A DNA stretch of 64,000 nt from Lactarius indigo (GCA_025766275.1 JAFKAC010000142.1:55486-119485), one strand, 5' to 3'; shown: positions 1-11,420, numbered from the stretch's first letter. Numbers and translations: made by a program. The notes: generated by a model from the sequence alone, not told the origin.

Positions 1-609
1 TCTGTTCATTTCTGCGGCCGCAGATTCGGTCTTCCTGTATTCAGAACGGTTCGATCGTACACCCGTCCACACTTCTCAGCTATCTGGTCAGCAGTGGCCG
101 GATGGCACTTCGGCGGCTGAACAGGCCAAAGACAGACAGACGGTCGGGGAGGTCGACTGCTGGTGGTCACTCCGGCCCTGGAGACACCCCTCGGCGCAAC
201 GAGCGCTTCAAGTTGGCTATCCACTGCACTGCCGTGGCCGCATTGATCCATTGCTTCTGCTTCAAGCGCTTGGTTCCTCCAAACAGGTCTTGGCGAGAAC
301 AGTGAGACGGGCTTGAGCTTGTAAGCTACGACCTTCGGGGGCTCGCATTATGGTGCACCCGAATCTGGAGTTGGTATGCCTTACTTTCAGTCGCTCACTC
401 TTTGATTTTGTTCTCATAGCCTCAGCTACCTGCAAATATTTATTATAAGCGCTGGTCATACAATCAGTCCGTTTGATCTCGAAAGCCTTGAGTGCGCCCC
501 GATTAAGTGTTATGCATTTCCCACTCGCTCGGGCCATCAACAACTCCCGTGCACATCTTATACCTTCGCTTCCTCTTCCCCTCGTGGCATTTGTCGTGGA
601 AGGAAGGCA
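1..609. repeat. 3' flank of BTB copy 1, shared with the 3' flank of copy 3
   Basis: No gene is supported here. From about 140 to 600 the sequence matches, with scattered differences, 8170-8646, the stretch immediately beyond the stop codon of BTB copy 3 (both genes run on the minus strand). Matching landmarks include gtcggggaggtcgactgctg, the string gtgagacgggcttgagcttg and the stretch just before each stop codon. The duplication that made copies 1 and 3 therefore included about 450-500 bp of downstream DNA. Shorter pieces of the same flank recur beyond copy 4 (about 10490-10960) and copy 5 (about 14400-14920). Confidence 0.75.
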
Positions 610-3072
610 TCACTTGCCATTTGATACGTTCGCCTTCTTGGCGGCGGCAGCTTTCTGAGCCTCAGCATTGGCCTTTGCCTTTGCCTTTGCAGCTTTCCTT
701 GCTTTCCTTGCCTTCTTGGCAGCTTTCTTTGCCTTTTTGGCAGCAGCAGCTTTCTGCGCCTCAGCATTGATCTTTGCCTGGGCGGCTTTCTTCGCCTTCT
801 TGTCAGCTTTCTTCTCCTCCTCTTGTTTCTTGCGTGCCCTTTCTTCTATCCAGATGGGCGCCCGGGCCTCAGCTTCGGCTTTTGCTTTAAGATCAACCTC
901 GCAATTTTCCTTGGCCTCCGCAGCAGCTTTCCTCGCTTCTGCGTCAGCTGTTTCTATCGTACGAGCGGCCTCCTGGTGCTCCTTGCTCGCCTCTTCTTCA
1001 GCATCGGCGGAGTCTTTGGCCGCTTCGGCGTCTGGACGGCACGTGGTCGCTGCATTCACCTCCGCCTCTTCGTCTGGCCTCGCCGTCGCCCCCACTGCGC
1101 GGTTTTCTTCTACTTCTTCTGACTGCGGGATTCCATAAGGTCATCACTCGCATTACATCTCAAGGGCAATTTGGCGCAAGCTCACTGAACGTTCAACATT
1201 ACTTTCGGTGTCGCCTTCCTTTGCAGTCCCCTGTCGTGGGTCCGAATGAGATGCCACCGCCATCGTCTTTGCAATCTCCGCTTCTACATTTGGATCGACT
1301 CCTGGGGCAGTCGTTGGATCCAGATCTTGGCCGGTGGTCCCACTCTTTGGGCCACCCCAATAGATGTCGTCACCCATTATAGGGCAGTTTCGTTCTCCAG
1401 CCTGCGCCACTTTGATGTGGCGGGGTATATCGGCCACGTCGACTCGAAGCGCACCACCACGGATCTCCTCCCGCACCGTCGCTACTAGTATCACATCTTC
1501 CATACTCATCTGCCGGGCCTCATCTAGGTTAAGTGGGAGTGTTCTCTCACACAGCGCGGTCAATGCAGGGAGCACCCAGTGGTCGATCGAATAAGTGCGC
1601 GCAAGTACGAGTTGATCGTGGGGTGTGGGAGGTTTGATAGAATTGAGAGCGAGTTTGCGAAGAGAGGTAAAGCCCCAATGTGTAGACAGATGGAGAACTG
1701 ATTTCCATTGTTCATACGTCAGTTCGTGCCCTTCAAAATCCCTGTAAATAACCAAGTCTCAATATCGATAACTGACAGGTAGGAATGGGGAGACAACAAA
1801 GCTCACACAGGATATAAGACGGAGAGGAGGGCCTCGAAATCCTTGCGTTCGACGTCGCCTAATGATATGATAGTGGGAAGAGCTTCGTGGTCACGTATAT
1901 CGAGCTGGGCGAATCGTGTAGAGAAGTAGACGGAATCTCGAGAGAAGAAGTATCGATGGACGCAGTACAGCGTACCATCGATCTGCGGGCTAGTTAGCAT
2001 GTCAGGAATGCAAAGGACAAACGATTACGCACTAGAAATGTGACATTTCCGTCTTTGAAAAAATACGCATGATGTTGTATGAACGAATTGTCAGGTGTTG
2101 TGTGCTTGTTTCTTGGTGTCTTTCCCTCCTCTGAAACCTTAGGGAGGCTGGCGTGCTGAGCCTCAAATTCGGCACTGGGGAGCTCGAGGGCTTCGGACTC
2201 GGAGGCGGTTGGAGACATTTGCAAGTGACTCGGGTACGTATCTGAGAACGTGGAGTCAAAGGAGAAGATGGAGGCGGCACTTGAGAGAATTGGCGACATG
2301 CAGATTTCGTCGTCGTCTGCAGCCTCGCCTTCTTCATCTGACTTCTGTGAACGGTAGTGATGTCAAAATGTTGCAGAACAACAGCGAATATGAGCGACTT
2401 GCATTCTTGGACGTGCGTGCCTTCTTCGGCTTTGATGGTTCACCTTCATCAACTTTCTTTGCTGGTGCATGTTTCTTCTTGGGCTTTGCTTCCTCGTCTG
2501 CACCATCATCGTCTTGGGTCTTGCGTGCCGTCCCGGGAACGTCCTCATCAGCGACATGGCCATCTTCCCAAGCCTTGCGAATTTTGTCTTGATCCGCGGG
2601 CCGAAGTTCGTCGAATCCGTCGAGCTCGTCTGCTTCGGTGAATGACCTCTTCATGTTGGTTATAGTGATTACGGTTGCGCAACCCCAATGGCGCCAGGCA
2701 CTATCATTGGCAATAAAGAGGGAAATTGGAAGGAAGGGTTGTGACGAGCATACGCCAAAGTGAATGTTTAAAAGCTAACATACAAGGAAGTGTGGCCCCT
2801 GAAATCAACAATAGAGCCTATTTTGAGTGTGCCCTTGTCGAGGACCGTTCCTAGAAGAACGTAAGATTATGGACAAGCGTGTCAGGAGCGAAATAAACAC
2901 CAACCATTGCAAGGCTTGGGGCCTGTTGGGACGTAAAACGCATAGAACGGTGAGCAAGATAGAGATGAAGGAAAATAATAGCGAGGAGCAAACACCAACC
3001 TTTGCACTTCGCCCGATTATTCTTAGCATATTCGAGGCGATAGCCCGATTTCCTTTCTTCCGTGTCAGGCAT
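610..3072 (-). CDS. PARP-type zinc finger fused in frame to BTB/POZ protein (BTB copy 1)
   Basis: Eight-exon model: 3072-3000, 2922-2905, 2850-2784, 2700-2399, 2337-2033, 1982-1807, 1741-1186, 1122-610; phase is kept throughout, 669 residues. The first four exons encode a single PARP-type zinc finger (likely ligands Cys23, Cys29, His57, Cys60; FAWRHWGC signature) and its usual acidic-basic extension (DELDGFDELRPADQ). This family recognises DNA breaks. Exon 5 reads from EEGEAADDDE straight into BTB-family sequence (EICMSPILSS), replacing the family start peptide MAPHIVSW. A BTB fold (about 230-330), the helical BTB-associated region and a Lys/Ala-rich tail ending NVSNGK follow. BTB domains dimerise and often recruit CUL3. 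The splice at 2398-2338 is inferred. Without it, the finger ORF would stop at 2334 and the BTB could start at Met 2299. Homology of both halves is firm; that they form one protein is likely but unproven. Confidence 0.7.
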
Positions 3073-4140
3073 TTCCTCAAGGCGCGGAGGGAAAGAGACA
3101 AAAAGGGTGGGTGGGTGAGAGGAAAACGGGGATAGATTGACGACGCGACACTGGCAGGCTATGTGATGTAAATGTGTATGGTTCAAGTTGGCTACCTTAG
3201 AAAGTTCGTTCTAGACACGCACACGGGGCCGCTGACACTTGCAACTACAACCACTAGTAGCTACCTCAGTCTCAGCCAGGCTGGGGCCCGAGTCTGCTGA
3301 CTCGGAGGCTATCCAACCAACCCCCGCTACAGTCACGTGATTTTGACTTAAAGGAGCTCTCGGTGTTTGACAGCACTTTGCGACTCAACGTCTAATACTA
3401 TAGCTGCAATGGCGGGCTCCGATATGGTCTATGCACCCATCATTCCTAGTAGTTTTGTAACCTATTGCTGCCGGGGAGCACCTTCGCGTTACAATCCCCC
3501 TCAGTGTAGCTTGTTCATGCTGCGTCCGGTCTGGGCTTCAGCCGGGATATAAATAGATAATAATTAAAAAGCTCAGCCAATGCAGTATCTCCTCACAGTC
3601 TTCTCCTTTTTTTCTTTCTTCAATTCGCCGCTCACCTCGTATTCCCGATCTTTCTACACCCACACCGGCGTCGTTCTTGCAGACACTGGTGTCGTTCTTA
3701 CGCCTCCATCCAATCCACTTTCGGCTGGAGAGAAGTGTTGCCAGTCTTCCATCTGGTCTTTTCCAGCCTCGTCTTCCTTTCTCTTTTGCTACCTTTCCTC
3801 CCCAAGAGCATCCCCCGACTTCGTAATCTCTTTTCGTCCTCCAACTTCCCTCGCACGGACGCGGCCAAACGAAGTGCTCTCATTGATCCCTTGGATTCGT
3901 CACGACGTAGCACACCCGATGAGACCACTCTATTCCGCACAGACCTTGGAGTGCACCCAGGTTTCTTGGGACTTCTGTTGAGTTTTGCGGCGCCCAAGCG
4001 TGAAGGGAAGACCAAGACACTTGAACATAAGTAACTTGAGCAGCGCGCGTGGGTGAGGTAGGCGGAACTAGCGGTGTTTGACTGTAAGTACTCTCACGCC
4101 TGACTATCATGACGGAGTGCTGATTTCAAGCTCAAGTGCC
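3073..4140. other. Intergenic: divergent promoter region, no supported gene
   Basis: About 1 kb between the start of the PARP-BTB gene and the plus-strand gene at 4141. A TATA-like tataaata lies at 3548 on the plus strand, 30 bp ahead of a pyrimidine-rich stretch that could hold the transcription start. Open frames at 3580-3981 and 3735-4034 (the latter with a hydrophobic start, no ATG) could be 5' exons of the next gene. A possible intron from 4033 to about 4129 would join the second frame in phase, but I could not find a start codon for it. Confidence 0.4.
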
Positions 4141-4932
4141 ATGTCACTTGGCGTCTGCTCACAGGCGTACTGGGGCATGGTTTCTCACAACCCTGCCTTT
4201 GCTACGTCGCCAGGTGGTTTATCGACGCTCGCCCTCTTGGTCTTTTCTGTTTGGCACACCCGTGCTACGAACCTCTTGATGAGAGCAAACCATGTGCGGC
4301 TTGTGCGACCCTTCGAGCGCCCCGTTATTGGCGCGATGACTGTTGAGGAAGCCTCTGTTAATCTCGCCAAGACGTGCAATGTTCGTCTTTCCCCGCTTAG
4401 CTCGATCGCCGTGCGCAACGTGCACAAGGCCGTTGCGCATGTTGCTGCGTGGACGTTCGTGGATGCTGTACTTGGCCCAGATGTGCAATCGGGAGATACC
4501 GAGGTCTATGGGACCGAGGACGCTCACGAAGAAGTGGAACGGCGGGCCGTAATTGATGCGGGACGCCCCTTGGGTGGGCGTAGCGTGGACCTACTGGAGC
4601 GCATCTACAATGGTGCATTCATCCGACATGAGATCGAACACTCCGATGACTCGGACACTGACGACGAAGAATGGGGCGTGCGTATGCTGCTTTCCGCAAT
4701 CGTGCTATGTAGACGACCATTCCCTTCCGCGTTACCTGGGTCCTCTGGCGTTTCCATCGTGCTTTCGCCTCCACCATCACCTTCGCGCTAAAATGCAGGG
4801 TTGCGTGCGGCATTGGGTGTTGCCCCAGATGCCGAGGTGTTCTACAGTGGCGGTTCCGAGCGCGATGAGGCAAGGGATCATGTTATAGACACGTTCGTGG
4901 ACGTGGATAGGGCCTCAAGGTGGCGAGTATAA
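4141..4932 (+). CDS. Hypothetical protein inside the BTB array
   Basis: Not recognised. Two exons, 4141-4681 and 4799-4932, join in phase (donor gtatgc, acceptor aaatgcag) and give 224 residues. The first ATG of the open stretch was taken as start, but 5' exons may exist between 3580 and 4034. The protein is globular-looking at first (NPAFATSPGGLSTLALL, then an alternating helical pattern with RPFERPVIGAM), then acidic (HSDDSDTDDEEWG), and ends DVDRASRWRV. No transmembrane segment is convincing. It is the only plus-strand gene in the array and shares no sequence with the BTB family, so it was either there before the array expanded or was trapped by it. Coding status rests on the open frame, the clean intron and codon-like composition only. 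Confidence 0.5.
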
Positions 4933-5153
4933 TTAGTTGATTTTCATGTGTTGCTAGCTCGGTTATTAATTGTTGGGGAACACGAATAACCTCTTGTTCT
5001 TGGTGTTTGCTGAACTCTACCAACACTACCTACACGTGACCGTGATGCGACGCATCTCATAAAAACACATATTTCTCATTCCTTTCTCAATTCGTCCTTC
5101 TTACTGTAAATAAATCATGTCAACTCGTACGAGGCCGCTGACCGTGCAAACAT

Positions 5154-7935
5154 TTACCAGCTCCGCCCGTCACCGTCACTGGCGTCGCCAAAAACCATCT
5201 CTGCCGGAGTAGCAACGGCATCAGGCTTCTCCCCGATCACAGGCACATCATCCTCGCCGCTCTCCCCCTCGCATCCACAAGGACACATTCTCCCTCCCCG
5301 ATAGGAAAATGTATCGGGAGGAGCAGTAGTGACGGGCTTAAATTCCTGTACTGCCGAGTTATCTACACTGTTTGAGGCTTCCCCAGACGGAGGATGCGGA
5401 CTATTCTTCTCGCCCTTTTGTTGTTGCTGCTTCCTGGCCCTCTCCCTGAGTTCTTTCTTTTCCCTCTTGCTGAGCTTAGTCCCTGACGCATTGAAACCAC
5501 CGTCCTGATCGGGGAGAGGCGACGCAACTTCACCTGTTGGCATTCCAGGGCTGGACACAGCCATCGTTGGAGCAGTGCCGACCTCACGGATGTAGTCAAG
5601 ACGCAGCGGTTTCATTGGTCCTTCTGGATTGGCATCGCCACCCATTGTGACGGCGGGTCCCCAATCACCAGCCTCGCCGTGTTGACTGGACCCGAGCACA
5701 GGTTCTGCCAAGGCCCCATCTGGTCTCACACCAACATCTTGTGCTGCTGACAGAGCTTCCGTGATAGACGCCGCGGGATGTGTGGGTGCAGACCCACTAG
5801 GAATGAAACTGGTGGTTGATAGGTTTTGAATCGGAATACCAGGGCCGCCAGGACACCTGAGAGGATCGAGTTCCGTTCTAGGAGATGGGGCGTTCCTGGC
5901 ATGACGCTTGGACCACGGATCTGAGTTCCACAGACTGGTGGATGTTGGAGGAGGAGTTGGCCCCTCCGTGGGGATGATTGCCGAAGTCGCTACTGACGCC
6001 GCAGCGATCTTACTGAACCAACTGCCCCCACCGCTGACCCGAGCCGGGGCAATTGTACCGGAGGCAGCTGCCGCCGCTCTCGCAGCCCTGTCGGCCGCTC
6101 TCTGCCTTGCGGTCTGCTCCGCAGCCTGCTTGACGCGTAACTCGGCCTTCGCCGCCTCAATCCTCTTCCGTTCTTCCTCCACCTCCGCCTTCACTACTTC
6201 TGTTCTGGATTTGGCTTCGATCTCCAACCTCTCATTCTCCACCGTTTGCTTCGCCCCCAATTCTGCCTTCGCTGCTGCGGCCTTCGCCTCTGTGGCTTTT
6301 AGTACCTTGAATTCATTGGCATTGGTCGCAGTTTCGACCTTAGCCCCAAACTCCGCCTCATACTTGGCCTTTGCCTCCGTTTTCCTGGCTTCCACAGCAG
6401 CTTTCTTCGCCTCTGCATAAGCACTTTCCCTTGCGCGAATGGCCTCCTCTTGCACCTCACGTGCCCTTTCTTCGGCATCGGCGCGTTCCTTGGCTGCTTC
6501 GGCTTCTAGGAGGCGCATGGTCTCCGTGCTCGCGTTTTCCTCCGCTTCTTGTCCTCCCATGGCCCTCACCGCGTGGTTTTCTGCGAAAGCCGCCTTGGCT
6601 AGGGGAAATGTCGCTGCTTTGGGTGGTGCGACTTCTAACTTTCGCATTCCTCCTGTTTGCACGACCGACGTAGCCACATTCTTCTTCAAACAGTCACCCG
6701 GAGTGCTCTCTACGGCACCGGACAGTTCCACTCCGGGTGATTCCACTGGAACTTCTTTTGGCTGCAGGGTTTAACAAAGCTATCATTCGCATTGCATCTC
6801 AGTGACCATAACTCGGAGTAAGCTCACCGTGTCGCCTTCCTTCATATGTCTATGTTGTGAACCTGGGGGTAATGCGACCCTCGTCATCTCTGCAATCTCC
6901 GCTTCCACCTTCGGATCTACTCCTGAGGCGACCATTGAATCCGATTTTTGTACAGTGGCTTCGTTCTTTTGCACAGCCCGATGGATGTCGTCACCCGCGC
7001 GATGGCTAAGTTTTCCTGCCTGCGCTACTTCAATGTGGCGCCGTATATCAGCTGCGTCGACTCGAAGCGAACCACCGCGGATCTCCTCCCGCACCCTCGC
7101 CACGAGTACGACATCTTCCATGCTCATCTGCTGGGCCTCATCCAGGCAAAGTGGCCATGATCTCTCGCACAACGCGGTCAACGCAGGGAGTACCCAGTGG
7201 TCGACCGAATAAGTGCGCGCAAGTACGAGTCGATCGTGGGGTGTGGAAGGTTTGATAGAGTTGAGAGAGTGGTTGCGAAGAGAAGTGAAGCCCCAGCGTG
7301 TCGATAGGTGGAGCACTGATTTCCATTGTTCGTATGTCAGTTCATGCGCTTCAAAATTCCTGCAAATTAACCAAGTCTCGATAACCGACGGGAACGCACA
7401 GGGATCAACCAAGCTCACGTAGGGTATAAGACGGAGAGGAAGGACTCAAAATCCTTGCGTTCGACATCGCCTATTGATATAATAGTGGGCAAAGCCTCGT
7501 GGTCACGTATGCCAAGCTGGGCAAATCGCGTAGAGAAGTAGACAGAATCGCGAGAGAAGAAGTATCGATGGACACAGTACAGCGTACCATCAATCTGCGG
7601 GCTAGTCAGCATGTCAGGTATGCGAAGCACCAACGGTCACACACTAGAAATGTGACATTTCCGTCCTTGAAAAAATACGCATCGTGTCTTATGAACGAAT
7701 CATCAGGTGTTGCGTGCCCGCCTCCTGGAATCTTTCTTCCAAGGAGGGCTGTATGCTTAGCTCCAATGTCAGCGATACAAAGCTCGGGGGCTTTGGAGGC
7801 GGTTGGAGACATCTGCGAGTGACTCGAGTAGGTGTCTGAAAACGTGGGGTCAAACGAGACGATAGAAGCGGCACTTGAGAGGACTGGTGATATGCAGATT
7901 TCGTTGTCACTCCAGGAGACGATGTGAGGTGTCAT
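5154..7935 (-). CDS. BTB/POZ protein with long coiled-coil tail (copy 2)
   Basis: Exons 7935-7645, 7594-7419, 7359-6828 and 6761-5154 keep phase and give 868 residues. The start is the family start (M[A/T]PHIVSW). The BTB spans exons 1-2 (RHDAYFFKDGNVTFL joined to IDGTLYCVHRYFFSRDS). Exon 3 is the helical BTB-associated region (HELTYEQWKSVLHLSTRWG; AHELF-like, LPALTALCERS). The 536-residue tail is Ala/Glu/Lys/Arg coiled coil (about 400-600), then Ser/Pro-rich disorder with WNSDPWSKRHARN, a basic patch (KLSKREKKELRERARKQQQQ) and an end with CPCGC followed by acidic residues. Likely role: dimeric adaptor or scaffold, inferred from the BTB. The TTACGTGACC promoter element lies 59 bp upstream of the ATG. 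Confidence 0.8.
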
Positions 7936-8646
7936 CAAGGAAAAAGATACAGTATCTGATGCCAGCCTGAGTTTGTAGTGTGCGCCTTATCGTGGTTACG
8001 TGACCGCACACGAGGAACCCCTAAAACAGTACTCGGGACTTGTCATCATACAGCAATTTTGAAGTCGGAGAAAGAATGATTCGGTGTTGATAGAACCTGC
8101 TCCATGAATTATATCCAATGGTGTCAAAGTCTCTGATGATCTGATGCTTGGATAAATGATACTTCGGTTGTACAGGTCAAAGACAGTCGGGGAGGTCGAC
8201 TGCTGGTGGTCACTCCGGCCCGGGAGACCCCCTCGGCGCGACGAGCGCTTCAAGTTGGCCATCCACTGCCGCGGCATTGATCCATTGCTTGTGCTTCAAG
8301 TTCTTGGTTCCTCCAAACTGGTCTTGGCGAAAACAGTGAGACGGGCTTGAGCTTGTAAGCTACGACCTTGGGGAGCTTGCATTTAAAATGTGCCCGAATC
8401 CACATACAACTGTCTTACTATCAAGCTTACTATTAGTCACTGTTCCACTCTTTGTTCCCGTCGTCTTAGTTAATACTTATAATAAGCGCTGGTGCTACAA
8501 TCGGTTCGTTTGTTCTCGACTGCCCTTGCGCACACCCCATCAAAGTACCATGCGTGTCCCCACTCGCTTGGGATTGACGATACCACACATATATTATATC
8601 CTCACTTTCTCTTCCTTCTCGTGGAACCACTCGTGGAAGGGAGGCA
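7936..8646. other. Intergenic: promoter of copy 2 and 3' flank of copy 3
   Basis: No gene. 7936-8110 is the promoter side of copy 2, with the conserved ACGT element at 7994 and the conserved block aaagaatgattcgg near 8071. From about 8165 to 8646 the sequence repeats the 3' flank of copy 1 (see 1-609). Confidence 0.6.
7994..8020 (-). promoter_or_regulatory. Conserved ACGT promoter element upstream of copy 2
   Basis: ggttacgtgaccgcacacga and the bases that follow recur almost unchanged upstream of copies 6, 7 and 10, always 40-70 bp before the family ATG. The TTACGTGAC core resembles bZIP or bHLH sites. Its conservation amid diverged flanks suggests a shared regulator of the array; binding is inferred. 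Confidence 0.5.
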
Positions 8647-10249
8647 TCACTTGCCGTTTGATACGTTCACGTTCTTAGCGGCTTTCTTTGCCTTCTTGGC
8701 AGCGGCAGCTTTCTGCGCCTCAGCATCAGCCTTTACCTTGGCAGCTACCTTCGCCTTCTTCTCGGCTTTCTTCGCCTCGATACCAGCCTTTATCTTCGCG
8801 CGCGTATCCTCCTCTTGGTTCTTGCGTTCTACCCTGGCCTGGGCTCGCTCAGATTCGACTTTTGCTTTAAGATCGGCCTGAGCTTCGACTTCAGCCTTTT
8901 CATCCTCCTGCCCTTCGCTGGCCTCTTCTTTGGCTACTTCGGCGTCTGGACAGTACATGGTCTCTGTATTCACCTCCGTCTTCGCATCCGGCCTCACCGT
9001 CGCCCCCACTGCGGGGTTTTCTTCTACCTCTTTCGACTGCGGGGTTTCACAAAGCCATCACTCGCATTACATCTCAAGGACAACTCGGAGTAAGCTCACC
9101 GAATGTTTGACGTCACTTTCAGTGTCGCCTTCCTTTGTAGTCCCCTGTCGCGGGTCCGGAGGTGATCCCACCCCTTCCGTCTTTGCGATCTCCGCTTCTC
9201 CATTCGGATCGACTCCTGAGGCCATCGTTGAATCCAAATATTGCCCTATGGTTCCACTCTTTGGGCTAATCCAATAGACGTCCTCACCCATCGTGGGGTG
9301 GTTCCGTTCTCTAGCCTGCGCCACTTCGACGCGGAGGGGTATATCGGCCACGTCTACTCGAAGTGCACCACCACGAATTTCCTCCCGTACCTTCGCCACC
9401 AGTATCACATCTTCCATGCTCATCTGGTGGGCTTCATCTAAGCTAAGTGGTAGCGTTCTCTCACACAGCGCAGCCAACGCAGGGAGTACCCAGTGGTCGA
9501 CCGAATAAGTGCGCGCAAGTACGAGTTTATGGTGTGATGTGGGAGGTTTGATAGAGTTGAGAGCGAGTTTGCGAAGAGAGGTAAAGCCCCAATGTGTAGA
9601 CAGGTGGAGAACTGATTTCCATTGTTCATACGTCAGTTCGTGCGCTTCGAAATCCCTGTAAATAACCAAGTCTTAATATCAATGACTGATGAGTAGACAC
9701 GAGGAGACGACAAAGCTCACACAGGATATAAGACGGAGAGGAGGGCCTCGAAATCCTTGCGTTCGACGTCGCCTAATGATATGATAGTGGGAAGAGCTTC
9801 GTGGTCACGTATATCGAGTTGGGCAAATCGTGTAGAGAAGTAGACGGAATCGCGAGAGAAGAAGTATCGATGGACACAGTACAGCGTACCATCAATCTGC
9901 GGGCTAGTCAGCATGTCAGGTATGCGAAGCACCAACGGTCACACACTAGAAATGTGACATTTCCGTCCTTGAAAAAATACGCATGATGTTGTATGAACGA
10001 ATTGTCAGGTGTTGTGTGCCCGCTTCTTGGTGTCTTTCCCCCCTCTGGAAACCCAGTGAGGCTGGCGTGCTGAGCCTCAAATTCGGCACTGGGTAGTCCT
10101 GGGGCTTCTGAGACGGTTGGAGACATCTGCAAGTGACTCGGATACGCATCTGAGAAGGTGGAGTCAAAGGAGACGATGGAGGCGGCACTTGAGAGAACAG
10201 GCGACATGTAGATTTCGTTGTCACTCCAAGAGACGATGTGAGGTGCCAT
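8647..10249 (-). CDS. BTB/POZ protein with short Lys/Ala-rich tail (copy 3)
   Basis: Exons 10249-9947, 9896-9721, 9655-9100 and 9036-8647, in phase, 474 residues. It starts MAPHIVSWSDNEIYMSP, has the complete BTB (QHHAYFFKDGNVTFL + IDGTLYCVHRYFFSRDS) and the helical region (ALNSIKPPTSHHKLVL). The 130-residue tail is charged coiled coil ending in runs of AKKAKKAAKN and NVSNGK, nearly the same as copy 1, so copies 1 and 3 are the closest tail pair. The tail basic runs could act as nuclear localisation signals (inference). Its 3' flank is also shared with copy 1. This is the best stand-in for what copy 1 looked like before it gained the PARP-finger N-terminus. Confidence 0.82.
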
Positions 10250-11040
10250 TAAGAGAAAGAACCGTTTCCGATGACGAATTATGTGCAATATTGTGTGTAG
10301 CGGTATGTGGCACCTTACAATGTGGCACCCTGCAATCGCTTTGTGACACACACGAGGAACCCTCTATCAGGATCCATAACGATACAATAATTGAAGTGAG
10401 TGTGGCAATGACTCGGTATTTGGCGGGGACCTGCTCGGTGAATTACATCCAATAGAACCAAAGGTACTAATGCCTGGATAACTTATGCTACGGCCAAATA
10501 GGCCAAACTTGAACTCGAAGGCATTTGGAGGTTGTAAAGAGTAGCATGTGACTACATGTGACGTAGTGACTTTCATAGATAGCCAAGCGCCCGAGGTCTG
10601 TGGCGGCATGCCGCTTTCCTCTGAATCGGTGGGACGGAGTCCATTTAGTTGGACGTTCGCCGTATTTCTCTTGGACCATTTGAAAGCCCGGACAGTTAGG
10701 TACCAACCCCGAGGGGCTCGGATCATACGTGCGCCCGAACTGACTGCTATCATTATCTCATACTGTTGGCCTCTGTTCCATTTTTTGTGCAAGTTATGGC
10801 CTGTATTACTTGGTGTAGTGTACAATTCGATCCGTTTATTCTAGAAAGCCCTTGAGCGTACCCCATCTTATCCGAGTCGTCTCTCAGTACCTCGCTGTTC
10901 TTGTGATTGCTTTCCCGGTCACCTAACCACTCGCTCAGCCTAACAACAACTCTGTGCATAGCCTATTCCTTCACTTCTCCTCCATCTCTTTGAGTCCCAC
11001 TCGTCGCTGCCAGACGCACGAGCCTTGTAAATCTTGTCAA
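10250..11040. other. Intergenic between copies 3 and 4, array-derived
   Basis: No intact gene. Near 10405 lies a variant of the conserved upstream block (caatgactcggtatttggcgg). 10490-10960 holds a diverged version of the BTB 3' flank (gccaaacttgaactcgaagg, agagtagcatgtgac), also seen at about 14410-14490. Confidence 0.4.
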
Positions 11041-11049
11041 ATATCAGGT

Positions 11050-11420
11050 GTGGACTCGTTGGTAGGCGCAAACGTTCACATATTCACCAACTCCATTCCT
11101 CACGGCTAGCAACGTTATCGCGCCATCGGCTGCCCGGCCGTCTCTACCGTAGTAGTATCATTAGATTTCTCCACAAAAGCACCGGCTGGCTTGCCGACTG
11201 GTACATGACTTCCTCCGCTCTCCGTCTTCATATCTACTAGGACAACATCCGCCAATCCGACAATAATAACGACAGAGGAAATCACGACGGGATTAGATTT
11301 CTTCACGATCGAGTTATCTACTTTGGTCTATGCTACACCAGAGGGAGGATGCGCAAGAGAATGCGGACCGTTCTTCTTACACTGAGCTTAAGCTCACTTC
11401 CTAGCTTGGATGGGCCTTTA
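11050..11420 (-). pseudogene. Solo relic of a BTB tail (copy 6 type)
   Basis: Reading the minus strand, fragments such as VDNSIV, VVLVDMKTESGG and VGKPAGAFVEKS align in order with the end of copy 6 (VDNSVV, GVVDVKTESGDDD, VIVEKPDAAATP). Frames are broken and there is no BTB core next to it. It is the leftover 3' end of a lost array member, between the 5' end of copy 3 and the 3' end of copy 4. Confidence 0.55.

Noticed and set aside
610..1095. Lys/Ala-rich tail as a separate histone H1-like protein
   Set aside because: It joins in phase to the BTB exon through a good intron, and the same layout is seen in copy 3.
2334..2654. PARP-finger gene ending at the stop at 2334
   Set aside because: Possible, but the end (SYSLLFCNILTSLPFTEVR) is not the usual acidic end of this family, and using the gt at 2398 restores an acidic sequence and joins the BTB in phase. 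Kept as the alternative to the fusion.
3580..3981. Secreted protein starting MQYLLTVFSFFSFF
   Set aside because: The start is signal-like but lies right at the expected transcription start, and the rest has no protein-like pattern; more likely 5' leader of the plus-strand gene.
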